Positions 50,001-59,777 of a DNA stretch of 64,000 nucleotides are shown one piece after another. The stretch spans positions 704,501-768,500 of the forward strand of contig JAGTXO010000012.1 of the NCBI GenBank assembly GCA_019448385.1, read 5' to 3'. The notes under the pieces are model-generated. The model saw only the letters and a list, made by a program, of their open reading frames with translations, had not been told where the DNA came from and did no database searches. A program made the position numbers and the translations under genes. Within the stretch, counting starts at the first letter, position 1, and every line of letters starts with the position of its first letter. Source of the stretch: Diacronema lutheri. Taxonomy: Eukaryota; Haptophyta; Pavlovophyceae; Pavlovales; Pavlovaceae.

Positions 50001-53000
50001 CGTGCGCGCTCATCGTGAGCGTGACATTGCGGGAGGATGCAGGGCTCAACCTCTGCCCGCCGCAGCTCCTCGAGCTCGTCGCCGGCGAGCCCAATAAGCT
50101 GGTCGTGGCGGAGGAGGACAGCAGCGCCGAGCTGCTGCCGGGCTCGCGCACGCTGTCGCGCTCGGTGCGTGCGCTCGACAGGTGGGGCAACCTGTGCTCC
50201 TGCCGCCATGACGGCAGCGCCCTGCACGTGCGCGTCGTGCACGCGCACGGCGTCCAAGCGCTCGACGACGGCAGGGTTGAGCTCACGAGCGCGCACGGGA
50301 GCGACGGCCTCTTCGTGCTGCCCGAGATGGCCCTGACTGGCGACTTTGGCTCCGAGGCGACGATCGCGCTTGCGCTCGATCCGGCGCTGTCCGGGAGGCC
50401 AGCTGTCGAGGTGAAGTGGCGGCTCGGCTTGCGCGCGATTGCCTTCGATGGCGGTGCCGCTGCCCTCGACGAGCCGCCGCGGTGGGTCGACGATGACGAC
50501 GGCAACCTGCCCATCCATCGCACCACGATGCGCGTGCGTGCCGGGCAGAGTGTCGATGGCCTGCGCGTGCGTGCCTACCGCACGGACGGCACCGGTGGGG
50601 CGCTCGGCGCGCTGGACGCGTCATTCATGCCGCAAATGCGCCGTGCTACGGTGGAGCTGCAAGTGGGCTCAGACGAGCCGTTCACCGTGCAGCTCGCCGC
50701 GTCCATCCCGTCGAGCGTCGTGCAGGCGCCGCGCGAGGTGGGCGCACGCACGATCGTCCACGCGACGCTCTACGGCGCGCGCGCGGAGCTTGTCTTGCTC
50801 GCGGTCGCCGGCCCTGCCGAACAGCTGTGCCTCGAGGTTGCGCCGAGCGCGCGGGCAGGCGCGAGCATCGATGTGCGCGCTGTGCTGCGTGATAGCGACG
50901 GTGCCGTCGTCGACGATGTGCCCAACGGTTTCAGCTTTGGCCTCGTCGCCATCACCGTCGCGGCGTCCGGCAGGACGCGCGCGCCCTTGGCCGAGCGCGT
51001 GAGCACGACCGATTGGCGGGTGGAGGAGAGCTCGAAGGGCACGGCGGCCACGTGTTCGCTCAGGCTCTTGACCGCGGGCAGCTACGTGCTCTCGCCGGTC
51101 CTCGAGGCGACGAGCTTCGGCGATGTGCTGCGCGTCATCAAGTCGGCCCCTGTCGACGTTGCGCCCGGCCGTCCGAGCTCCCTCACGCTGCGGATGCATG
51201 ACGACGCGCGAACAGCGCTGCGGGACGTGCGGCATGGCGCGCGCTTCTCGCTCTCCGCGACGCTGCTCGACGCGCACGACAACGCGCTGGAACGGACGGA
51301 CGAGGGCACCTTTGAGGTGTGTGCCGCTGACGGCACGGATCTGGTCGACGGGCCCGGGCGCGGCAGCCGCGGCAAGGCGTCGCCTCGCCGATGCACGACG
51401 GGCAGGTGGGATAAGCTCTTCGCGCGGCTGGCAGACGGACGCGCCCCGCTGCCCGCGAACGGCGGGCTCATCGTGCGCTGGCAGTGCGGCGCTCTTCGCA
51501 TGCAGGCTGAGCTGCCTGTCCACTTCGTGCCGACGAAACGCGAAGTCCGGTGGGTGCAGCTTGCCGCGCAGCCCGAGCCTGTCCCACCAGGCGAGGAGGT
51601 CGAAGTGTGCGTCAAGCTGCTGCTCGACGACGGCCGGCCATGCCCGAACGACGCGCGCTTCGTCAAGGCGGGCCTGTGTCTCGAGCCGGCCGCCGGCGGC
51701 GCGAGAGCTGCGTCGAGCATGGGCCAGGCGCGCCCGTTCAGTGGCGACCGTTGGCTCCTTCGGGCGACTGCGCCGTCCACTCCGGGCGATCACGAGTGGC
51801 GCGTCCGCGCCACCGGCGTCGAGCCCGTCACGGTTCGCGCCGCGCTCGCTCGGATGCCCCGGACGAGGCCGCGCGCGTGCGGCGCTGCGCGCACGCCCCC
51901 CGCCCGCGTGCCCTCACCTCACGTGCTCCACTGGCGCCGGCGCGCCATCTGCTCCGTGCGTGTGCGCGCGCGCTCGTCCGGCCGTGCAGGTCGTTGTGCA
52001 CGTACGGCGAGACACGCCCGCGCGCGTGCGCGAGCCGGTCGGTGGCGAGGCTTCGCGCGCCAGGGACGCGTGCAGCAGCCCAGTGCGGCCAAAGCCCCCC
52101 GTTGGCACGGGCGCGCCGCGCGCGCCCGCCGACGCCGACGCGGCAAAGAGTGCACGTTGCAGCAGCCCCATGCGGCCAAAGCGTGCGCTCGATATGGCGA
52201 ACGCAAGCGACGCCCCGACGCAGCGCGCGCTGCGGCCGCGCATCACGGAGGAGGGGCCACCCAGTGCCCTGCCGATCGACTTTGAAGGCGGCGCGGGCGC
52301 ACGTGGCAGCTCGGCGGCGCCTGCAGAGCTGACGGCGGCGCCCGATGAGGGTGGGTCCGAAAGCGACAGCGACGATTGGCCCATCGTCCCAGACGACACG
52401 GGCAGCGACGAGGTGGGGCGCGTTGAAGCGCGGCGCGCGCACCGACGCATGCGCTCCCTTCTCCGCGCACCGACGCATGCGCTCCCTTCTCTGCGCACCG
52501 ACGCATGCGCTCCCTTCTCTGCGCACCGACGCATGCGCTCCCTTCTCTGCGCACCGACGCATGCGCTCCCTTCTCTGCGCACCGACGCATGCGCTCCCTT
52601 CTCTGCGCACCGACGCATGCGCTCCCTTCTCTGCGCACCGACGCATGCGCTCCCTTCTCTGCGCACCGACGCATGCGCTCCCTTCTCTGCGCACCGACGC
52701 ATGCGCTCCCTTCTCTGCGCACCGACGCATGCGCTCCCTTCTCCGCGCACCGACGCATGCGCTCCCTTCTCCGCGCACCGACGCATGCGCTCCCTTCTCT
52801 GCGCACCGACGCATGCGCTCCCTTCTCTGCGCACCGACGCATGCGCTCCCTTCTCTGCGCACCGACGCATGCGCTCCCTTCTCTGCGCACCGACGCATGC
52901 GCTCCCTTCTCTGCGCACCGACGCATGCGCTCCCTTCTCTGCGCACCGACGCATGCGCTCCCTTCTCTGCGCACCGACGCATGCGCTCCCTTCTCTGCGC

Positions 53001-54089
53001 ACCGACGCATGCGCTCCCTTCTCTGCGCACCGACGCATGCGCTCCCTTCTCTGCGCACCGACGCATGCGCTCCCTTCTCTGCGCACCGACGCATGCGCTC
53101 CCTTCTCTGCGCACCGACGCATGCGCTCCCTTCTCTGCGCACCGACGCATGCGCTCCCTTCTCTGCGCACCGACGCATGCGCTCCCTTCTCTGCGCACCG
53201 ACGCATGCGCTCCCTTCTCTGCGCACCGACGCATGCGCTCCCTTCTCCGCGCACCGACGCATGCGCTCCCTTCTCTGCGCACCGACGCATGCGCTCCCTT
53301 CTCTGCGCACCGACGCATGCGCTCCCTTCTCTGCGCACCGACGCATGCGCTCCCTTCTCCGCGCACCGACGCATGCGCTCCCTTCTCTGCGCACCGACGC
53401 ATGCGCTCCCTTCTCTGCGCACCGACGCATGCGCTCCCTTCTCTGCGCACCGACGCATGCGCTCCCTTCTCCGCGCACCGACGCATGCGCTCCCTTCTCT
53501 GCGCACCGACGCATGCGCTCCCTTCTCTGCGCACCGACGCATGCGCTCCCTTCTCCGCGCACCGACGCATGCGCTCCCTTCTCCGCGCACCGACGCATGC
53601 GCTCCCTTCTCTGCGCACCGACGCATGCGCTCCCTTCTCTGCGCACCGACGCATGCGCTCCCTTCTCTGCGCACCGACGCATGCGCTCCCTTCTCTGCGC
53701 ACCGACGCGCCACTCGCGCTTGGCGTCCGCTGACGCGCGCGAGAGACCCGCCCCCATGCGTGCGCCGGCTCCGCTCTCGCACACCTGCTTCAACCCGCGC
53801 CCCGCTTGGATTCGTCTCGGTCCGGCAGCACCCGGACCAACGCGCACACGCGCGCGTCGACGCTGTGCGTGCGACCCAAACCGAGCAGCGCGTCGACATT
53901 GCGCAGCTCGTGCGCGAGATCAGGGAGCGGCGGAAGCGCGAGGAGGACGAGGTGGCTGATGCGTGTGCCGATACGGAGCGACTCTCGCGCGAGCTCGAAG
54001 CGGCGATTGCAAAGTACGAGGATGCCCAAACGCGGCTGGCGGACACATGCGCTGAGCTCGCGAGGCTCGAGCAATCGGCGGGCGCGTAG
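47021..54089 (+). CDS. SMCHD1/GMI1-like GHKL ATPase, very large
   Basis: Proposed exons are 47021-47068, 47147-51832, 51990-52412 and 53829-54089 (all phase 0), about 1805 aa. Introns are 78 nt (GTGCGG...GCAG), 157 nt (GTTCGC...TGCAG) and 1416 nt (GTGGGG...GGCAG). The GHKL fold is near the N-terminus: N-box SASAEFVANSAQS at about residue 57 and the G1 box ADNGEGMD at about 101. A transducer-like part (QAWLLQRNQLRIDTELEI) and a very long series of beta-rich, probably Ig-like, segments follow, as in SMCHD1. Then come an acidic stretch (SESDSDDWPIVPDD) and a C-terminal coiled coil. No SMC hinge is recognisable. SMCHD1, GMI1 and MORC proteins act in chromatin silencing or repair. Exon 1 and the 51832 donor are the weakest parts. 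Confidence 0.72.
52447..53706 (+). repeat. 28-bp minisatellite, 45 copies
   Basis: Unit gcatgcgctcccttct(c)(t/c)gcgcaccgac, 28 bp, repeated 45 times without a length change over exactly 1260 bp. The only visible variation is T or C at unit position 18: C in copies 1, 11, 12, 29, 33, 37, 40 and 41. Because 28 is not a multiple of three and the unit has no stop in any frame, all six frames are open throughout. Each unit contains the palindromes GCATGC and TGCGCA. The array lies inside the last intron (52413-53828) of the GHKL ATPase gene, making it about ten times longer than other introns here. Confidence 0.97.
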
Positions 54090-54699
54090 GAACGTCCGCG
54101 CGTCGCCGCGTGCACCTGAGCTCCTCCGTGCCGCTGCGACTGCTTTTCACTGCATGACGCACGCGAGTGTCCGCCGTGTGCAGCGCGGCTGCTTGCTCTC
54201 TGTGGCTGCGCGCACGCGGCGGCGGTCGCGGGCGCGGCGCCGGTCAGCGCGGCGTTCAAACGGCCAGCAGTCCGGCGTGGCGGCCGGGCGGCATCAACGG
54301 AGCGCCCAGCGCCGCCCAATGCCCACGGCTGCGCGCCGCGCGCAGGACCGCGCGCGCCCCTCTTCTCCCCTCCCCCCCTCCCCCCCCCCCCCCCCCCCCC
54401 CCCCCCTTCTTTGAGGCGCGTGCGCGCGACACCCATCCAAGTGCATCCAACACACCCCTATGGATCCTCGAATTGACCTCTCGTCGGCGCCCAGTGTGAC
54501 CATCCTTGAGATGCGCGTTTCCCCGAGACGGACCGTTCTCCGTTCGCTTGCTCCGTTCGTCACGCCTCGGCCCCGTGCACGCCCACCGTGGCTGTAAGCG
54601 TTTCGGCAGTAAGTGATTTCGGCAGTTACTGAACTTAAGTCTGGGAATATAGGTAGGTATGGAGGGGCCGATCACCATGCGAGCCGCTCGCCGGTGACC
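54090..54699. other. Intergenic interval with C27 homopolymer
   Basis: No supported gene. A run of 27 C at 54380-54406 follows interrupted C-rich sequence. The final 130 bases before the Kv channel ATG are lower in GC, with a short direct repeat (tttcggcagt at about 54600 and 54617) and gggaatataggtaggt, plausibly promoter or 5' UTR of the channel gene. Confidence 0.6.
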
Positions 54700-56327
54700 A
54701 TGGCGGCGAGAATTGCGGCGAGCCCGGTTCTGGGCGCGCCCGTCGATAACGGCGGTTCGATGCGCTTCGCGCGCGCCGCGCCCCCGGCTACTTTCTCGCG
54801 TCGCGCGCGGGTCTGGCACTTCCTCGAGAACGACACGCGGCTCATGTCCTTCCTCACGTGCGTGATCGCCATCTCGACGCTCACGTTCATCCTGGACACA
54901 TCCGTCGAAGACCCCGTCACGCGCCGCGTCTTCTTCATCATCGAGACGGTGGCGGTCAGCCTCTTCACGATCGAATACGTGCTGAAGCTCATCTTCGCGC
55001 CGAATCGGCTGAAGTTTGTGCGCGCTAAGATGAGCCTGATCGACCTCGTCGCGATCGGGCCGTTTTGGTGCGCGCGACCGCGCGGGTGCCGCGCGCGCCG
55101 GCCGCGCGGCGCTGACGAGCTGGCCCTCGCGCGGTGCACGCGCCCGTGCGTGCGCTCCCATGCGTCTCAGGGTGGAAGTCTTCATCGCGAACGTCCTGCA
55201 GAGGGAGGCGTCGATCAACCTCTCGTGGGTGCGTGTCCTCCGCCTCTTCCGCATCTTCCGCATCTTCAAAGTGAGCGCACGCGCGAGACGCGCCGAGGCG
55301 CGCGCGCGCGCGCAACAAGGGCGCCCGACATGCCTGCCGATCCGGCCGTGCGCCGCGCCTCAGGTCTCAAAGCTTGCGTACGGCTTTCGCATCGTGATGG
55401 CCGCGATGCGCATGTCGATGACGTCGTTCTCGGTGCTCGTCTTCTTCATGCTCATCCTCGTGATCCTCTCCTCGTCGCTCATGTACATGTTTGAGGGCAC
55501 CGACCCGCCCCACCCGATGCAGCCGCGCCCTGAGCTCTTCGCGACTATACCGGACTGCATGTGGTGGGCGGTTGTAACGATCACAACCGTCGGCTACGGC
55601 GACGCCGTCCCCGCATCACCCGCGGGCAAGGTGATCGCGACGGGCACCATGTGCCTCGGGCTGCTGAGCATCGCGCTCCCCGTGACGGTGCTCGGCTCGA
55701 ACTTCACAAAGGTGATGGACATGTACGAGCAGGAGCTCGACATGTACGATGCCGCCGATTCCGACGGCAACGGCAATGTGAGCGAAGACGAGCTGCGCTT
55801 CTTCCTCTTCACCAAGCGGCAGCAGGGCTCGGTCTCCGACGAGTTCAAGCAGACCGCGCTGCAGCTCATGCGCAAGTACGACGAGCAGAACAAAGGCGTG
55901 CGCACGCGCCGCTTCCAACTGGTGCGCGCCGTTCATCGGTCGCTGAGTGTGCCGTTCGCCGGCCGCTCTGCGCGATCGCGCAGGCTTTCTGACGCGCGCC
56001 GAGTTCAACCAGCTCGTGAGGGCGCTGCACGACTCGCTCGAGCGGACGCGCCCGCCCACGACGACGGAGCTGATGCACAAGCTGGCCGCCGTCGAGCAGC
56101 AACTCGCGCAGGCACGCGCGCTGTCGCGTGCGCCACGTGTGCTGCGCAAGGTGCTGCGCCATGAACTCCCCCTCACGCCGCCGCGCCGCCGCGCGCGACG
56201 CGCTGCCGGTGCGCAGTTTGACGCGCGCATGGCGAGGATGGAGGCGCTCCTCGAGGGCGCATTCGGAGGGCAAAGAGGGCCCTCGACCTTGAGCGACGGC
56301 CCCGCGCAGGCGGATGGGATGGAATGA
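54700..56327 (+). CDS. Voltage-gated K+ channel with C-terminal EF-hand pair
   Basis: Exons 54700-55067, 55171-55270, 55364-55895 and 55984-56327, 447 aa. Introns are 103 nt (phase 2), 93 nt (phase 0) and 88 nt (phase 1). The last is a GC-AG intron (AAAG|GCGTGC...GCAG|GC), required to rebuild the second EF loop. S1-S4 are clear; S4 reads [15 protein letters not shown] with regularly spaced Arg. The pore has the selectivity filter TVGYGD, and S6 follows as [12 protein letters not shown]. After S6 come EF-hand loops [12 protein letters not shown] and DEQNKGFLTRAE, both canonical 12-residue loops. No T1 domain is present. Ca2+-regulated K+ efflux is inferred. Confidence 0.9.
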
Positions 56328-56479
56328 GCGTCATGACTCATGCGCCTTCCCTCATTGCGCCTTTTTTCAAAAATATGTTTTCAGGAGGGTTTGTATCGAA
56401 TCGTGTCACAGCGGCCGTGTGCATGCCGATCACATTCGCCGACGCCCGCACGCGTCCACCCGCCACGCCCGCCGGCAGC

Positions 56480-57822
56480 ATGAGCGTCGCTCAAGACGCG
56501 CACGCCTACTTTCATTCGCAGGGTGTGCACGAGGCGCTCGCCGAGGCAGTGAAGCAGGTCGTTCTTGAGAACGCGCCCGACGCGCTTGCGCGCATCGCCG
56601 AGCTGCTCGCGGCCAGGAGCGCGAGCGCCGTGGCGCCGGCGCCCGCGCGTCCGCCAGCGCTGTGCACCTACCTCGAGACCGTCGGCAACACGCCGCTCGT
56701 CGCGCTGCGCAAGTGCCTGCCCGATGGCGTGAGAGCTGCGCGCGTGCTCGCAAAGCTCGAGATGAGCAACCCGGGCGGCTCGCTCAAGGACCGGATCGCT
56801 CTGCACATGATCGAGCAGGCGGAGAAGGAGGGCCTCATCACGCCCGGCGTGACCACGCTCGTCGATTTCACGTCGGGCAACACGGGCATTGGCGAGGCGA
56901 TGGTCGCGGCCGCAAAAGGTGCGCGCCGGGCGCGGCGCGAGCGAGCTGGGCACGGCGGCCGGAGCCGAACGCGCGCCCCGCGCGCCTCGCGCCCACGGCC
57001 GCGCGTGCGCGCTCGCATGCAGGGTACAAGTGTGTGATTGTCATGCCGCAGGTGCCCGCCATGTTTGAGCGCTACATTATCTGTCGGCAGTTTGGCGCGG
57101 ACGTGCACCTGCTCAACCCCGCGGCGGGCGGCGACGCGTTCATCGCCTACGTTGAGGAGCTCGGCGCGAAACCGGGAAATTTCTACCTTGGACAGATGTC
57201 CAACCGGCACAATCCGGAGGCGCACGTGCTGCACACGGGCCCCGAGATCTGGGCGCAAGCCGGCGGGCAGGTCGACTTCTTCGTGCACGGCATCGGCACG
57301 GGCGGCTGCATCGCCGGCGTCGGCAGCTTCCTGAAGTCACAGAACCCGCAGTGCAAGGTGGTCGCGCTCGAGCCGAGCGAGGCGCGCATGCACACCGGCG
57401 CGCCGATGGGCAAGCACGGCATCGTCGGCTGGATGCCCGGCTTCCATTCAAAGTTCCTTGAGGGCGTCGACCTGCCCGCCGCCGAGCTTTCGGACGCGCC
57501 GCGCGGCGTCGTCGACGAGTGGGGCCACGTGTCCACGCCCGAGTGCGTCGCGTGGGCGACCAAGGTGTGCAGGGACGAGGGGATGATGGTCGGCCCGTCG
57601 GCGGGTGCGGCGATCAAATACGCGTGCGACGTGGCGTGCCGGCCCGAGGCGGCGGGCAAGACCGTCGTCGTCATCGTGCCCTCGCACGGCATCCGATACG
57701 TGCAGCACCCGCTCTGGGGGCCGATGAAAGAGGAGGCTGCGCACGCGCTGCCTGCGACGCCCGTTGCCGACAAGGGTGCGCCCATCCTGCAGTGGGATTC
57801 GGCGGCGCAGCAGCATGACTAG
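56480..57822 (+). CDS. Cysteine synthase / O-acetylserine (thiol)lyase family
   Basis: Exons 56480-56918 and 57023-57822, with a 104-nt phase-1 intron (GTGCGC...GCAG), 412 aa. This is a PLP fold-type II enzyme: PLP-lysine in [11 protein letters not shown], substrate loop TSGNTGI, and phosphate-cup [10 protein letters not shown]. The Ser binding the pyridine N lies in the PSAGAAI region. The 60-residue N-terminal extension is helical ([20 protein letters not shown]) and not clearly a transit peptide. An ATG at 56324 overlaps the channel stop codon but is less likely to be used. It makes cysteine from O-acetylserine and sulfide; a cystathionine beta-synthase-like role cannot be excluded, though heme and CBS domains are absent. 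Confidence 0.9.
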
Positions 57823-57919
57823 AGCCGAGAGAGCCGCGCGGTCGAGCGACGACTAGAGGGGGCGCAATCCGGCTGTGGGCAACACCGCACCGGGCGCGCC
57901 GAGCTGCACGTCGCCTGCG

Positions 57920-59710
57920 ATGCGCCCGCTACCCTCGGTGTCCGAAGCGCTCGTGCTCGCAGAGCGCGCGCACGCAGCCAACAGGCCGCGCGGCCGCGCC
58001 CCACGCAGCCACGCTCCTACGCGCTCGAGCCTTTTGAGGATTATTTGCACGATGGCGGACGACGGCGTGCAGCTCTCGCTCACACGCGAGGAGGAGGCGC
58101 TCTTCGACCTGCTCTGCGACGTGGTTGCGCGCAACGGGCTGGCGACGGTGCCTCGCGTCGCGGGCGGATGGGTGCGCGACAAGCTGCTCGGCAAGGCCTC
58201 GGCCGACATTGACATTGCGCTCGACGACATGACGGGCGTCGCGTTCTCAGAGCTTGTGAACGCGCGGCTCGCCGAGCTTGGGCGCGAGACGCGCTCGCTC
58301 GGCGTGATCAGCGCCAACCCGGAGCAGTCCAAGCATCTTGAGACCGTCTCGCTGCGCGTCCTCGGCTTCGAGCTTGACGTGGTCAACCTGCGCTCCGAAT
58401 CGTACGCGGACGGCTCGCGCATCCCGACCGTCGAGTTTGGCTCGCCGCGCGCGGACGCGGAGCGGCGCGACCTGACGATCAACGCGCTCTTCTACAACCT
58501 GTGCACGCGGCGCGTGGAAGACCTGTGCGGCCGCGGCCTCGCCGACCTGCGCGCGCGCCTGTGCCGCACGCCGCTCGATGCGAGCCGCACGTTTCTCGAC
58601 GACCCACTGCGCGTGCTGCGCGCCGCACGCTTCGCCGCGCGGCTCGGCTTCGCGCTCGCGCCCGACCTGGTCGCTGCAGCGCGGACGGTGGACGTGCAGG
58701 ACGCGCTGCGCACCAAAGTCAGCCGCGAGCGCGTCCTCATCGAGCTCGGCAAAATGCTCTCGACGGCGCGGCCGATCGGCGCGTTCCGGCTGCTCCGATG
58801 CATGGGCCTTCTCCCCGCTGTCTTCGACATGCCCGACGGGTGCGCGCACGCGAGGCGTGCCGCCGAGGCGGCGGTGGCCGACGACGCCGGCGCATGGCCG
58901 CCCGTCGACGCGCGCGCGGACGCGCGCTTCCGCGCGCGCTTTGACGACGAGTGCGCCGCGTGTGCCGAGGCGCTCGACGTTGCGATTGGCTGGGAGGCAG
59001 CGGCGGCGCTGGGCGGCGCGGCGGGCGGCAGCGAGACTGCGGGCGCGCCTGCGCTCGTTACCGTCGAGCCCGCCGCCGACGCACGTCGGCTGCTCTGGCT
59101 GGCGGCCGCGCTGCTGCCTGCGCTCGGGCTTGTCGCGCCGCTCGGCAGCAAGCAAAAGCCTGCGCCGCTCGCCGAGGTCGTGCTGCGCGGCGCGTTCCCA
59201 GGGCTGTCGAGCGCGGACATCGCGACGGTGCTACGCCTCCACGCCTCGATCCCCGAGCTCGCGCGCTGGTGCTCGCGCGCCGAGCTGCCTGCCGAGCTCA
59301 GCAGGCTGCAGCTCGGCCTACGCTTGCGCGACGCCGGCCCACACTGGCGCGCCGCGCTCGCTCTCGCGCTCGTTGCCGCCGCGCCGCCGCTCGACGCGGC
59401 GGACGCGATGCCGTCGGCGGCCGACCTCGATGCCGCGCGCATCGACGCGGCACGCGCCGCGTGGCGCGCGTCCGCCGCGCCGCACGCGGCGGCGGCCGCG
59501 CTGATCGTGCGCCGCGCGGACGAGCTTGGACTGAGCGACGCGCATGCCCTCCGGCCTCTTCTCGACGGCGCCGAGCTGATGCGTGAGGCGGGCGTGCCCA
59601 AGGGCCCCGCGGTGGGCCGCGCGAGCCGCGAGCTGCTCGAGTTTCAGCTCGCGCACCGCCACGCGACGCGCGACGAGGCAATCGCACACCTGCGCGCGTG
59701 TGCGTGGTGA
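57920..59710 (+). CDS. CCA-adding tRNA nucleotidyltransferase
   Basis: Single exon; 596 aa from the ATG at 57920, or 552 aa from the ATG at 58052. Class II CCA enzyme: GGWVRDKLLGK, catalytic ADIDIALDD, RRDLTINALFYN, and the helical region FLDDPLRVLRAARFAARLGF. The extra 44 residues of the longer form are basic and hydroxyl-rich with few acids and look like a mitochondrial or plastid presequence, so alternative starts could supply more than one compartment, as known for yeast and plant CCA enzymes. The C-terminal half is Ala-rich and helical. It adds CCA to tRNA 3' ends. It is convergent with the PAN/discoidin-like gene. Confidence 0.92.
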   Translation: MRPLPSVSEALVLAERAHAANRPRGRAPRSHAPTRSSLLRIICTMADDGVQLSLTREEEALFDLLCDVVARNGLATVPRVAGGWVRDKLLGKASADIDIALDDMTGVAFSELVNARLAELGRETRSLGVISANPEQSKHLETVSLRVLGFELDVVNLRSESYADGSRIPTVEFGSPRADAERRDLTINALFYNLCTRRVEDLCGRGLADLRARLCRTPLDASRTFLDDPLRVLRAARFAARLGFALAPDLVAAARTVDVQDALRTKVSRERVLIELGKMLSTARPIGAFRLLRCMGLLPAVFDMPDGCAHARRAAEAAVADDAGAWPPVDARADARFRARFDDECAACAEALDVAIGWEAAAALGGAAGGSETAGAPALVTVEPAADARRLLWLAAALLPALGLVAPLGSKQKPAPLAEVVLRGAFPGLSSADIATVLRLHASIPELARWCSRAELPAELSRLQLGLRLRDAGPHWRAALALALVAAAPPLDAADAMPSAADLDAARIDAARAAWRASAAPHAAAAALIVRRADELGLSDAHALRPLLDGAELMREAGVPKGPAVGRASRELLEFQLAHRHATRDEAIAHLRACAW

Positions 59711-59777
59711 GAGTTGGGTCTGGCTCCGCAGATCGCATTTCCCAAATCGGATCAACATTGCCCGTCACGGGCCGGCC

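Noticed and set aside
52447-53706. CRISPR array
   Set aside because: The 28-bp unit length is CRISPR-like, but the copies abut directly with no spacers, and the surroundings are a eukaryotic gene with introns. It is a minisatellite.
51828-54436. Long minus-strand repeat proteins across the array (hundreds of aa in several frames)
   Set aside because: All six frames are open only because the 28-bp unit contains no stop on either strand. The predicted proteins are pure repeat, have no conserved flanks and overlap a supported plus-strand gene.
55896-55983. Plain GT-AG splicing for the last channel intron (donor at 55898)
   Set aside because: Ending the exon after GGC puts the next exon into a frame that hits TGA at once. 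Only the GC donor restores the 12-residue EF-hand loop and the open C-terminus.
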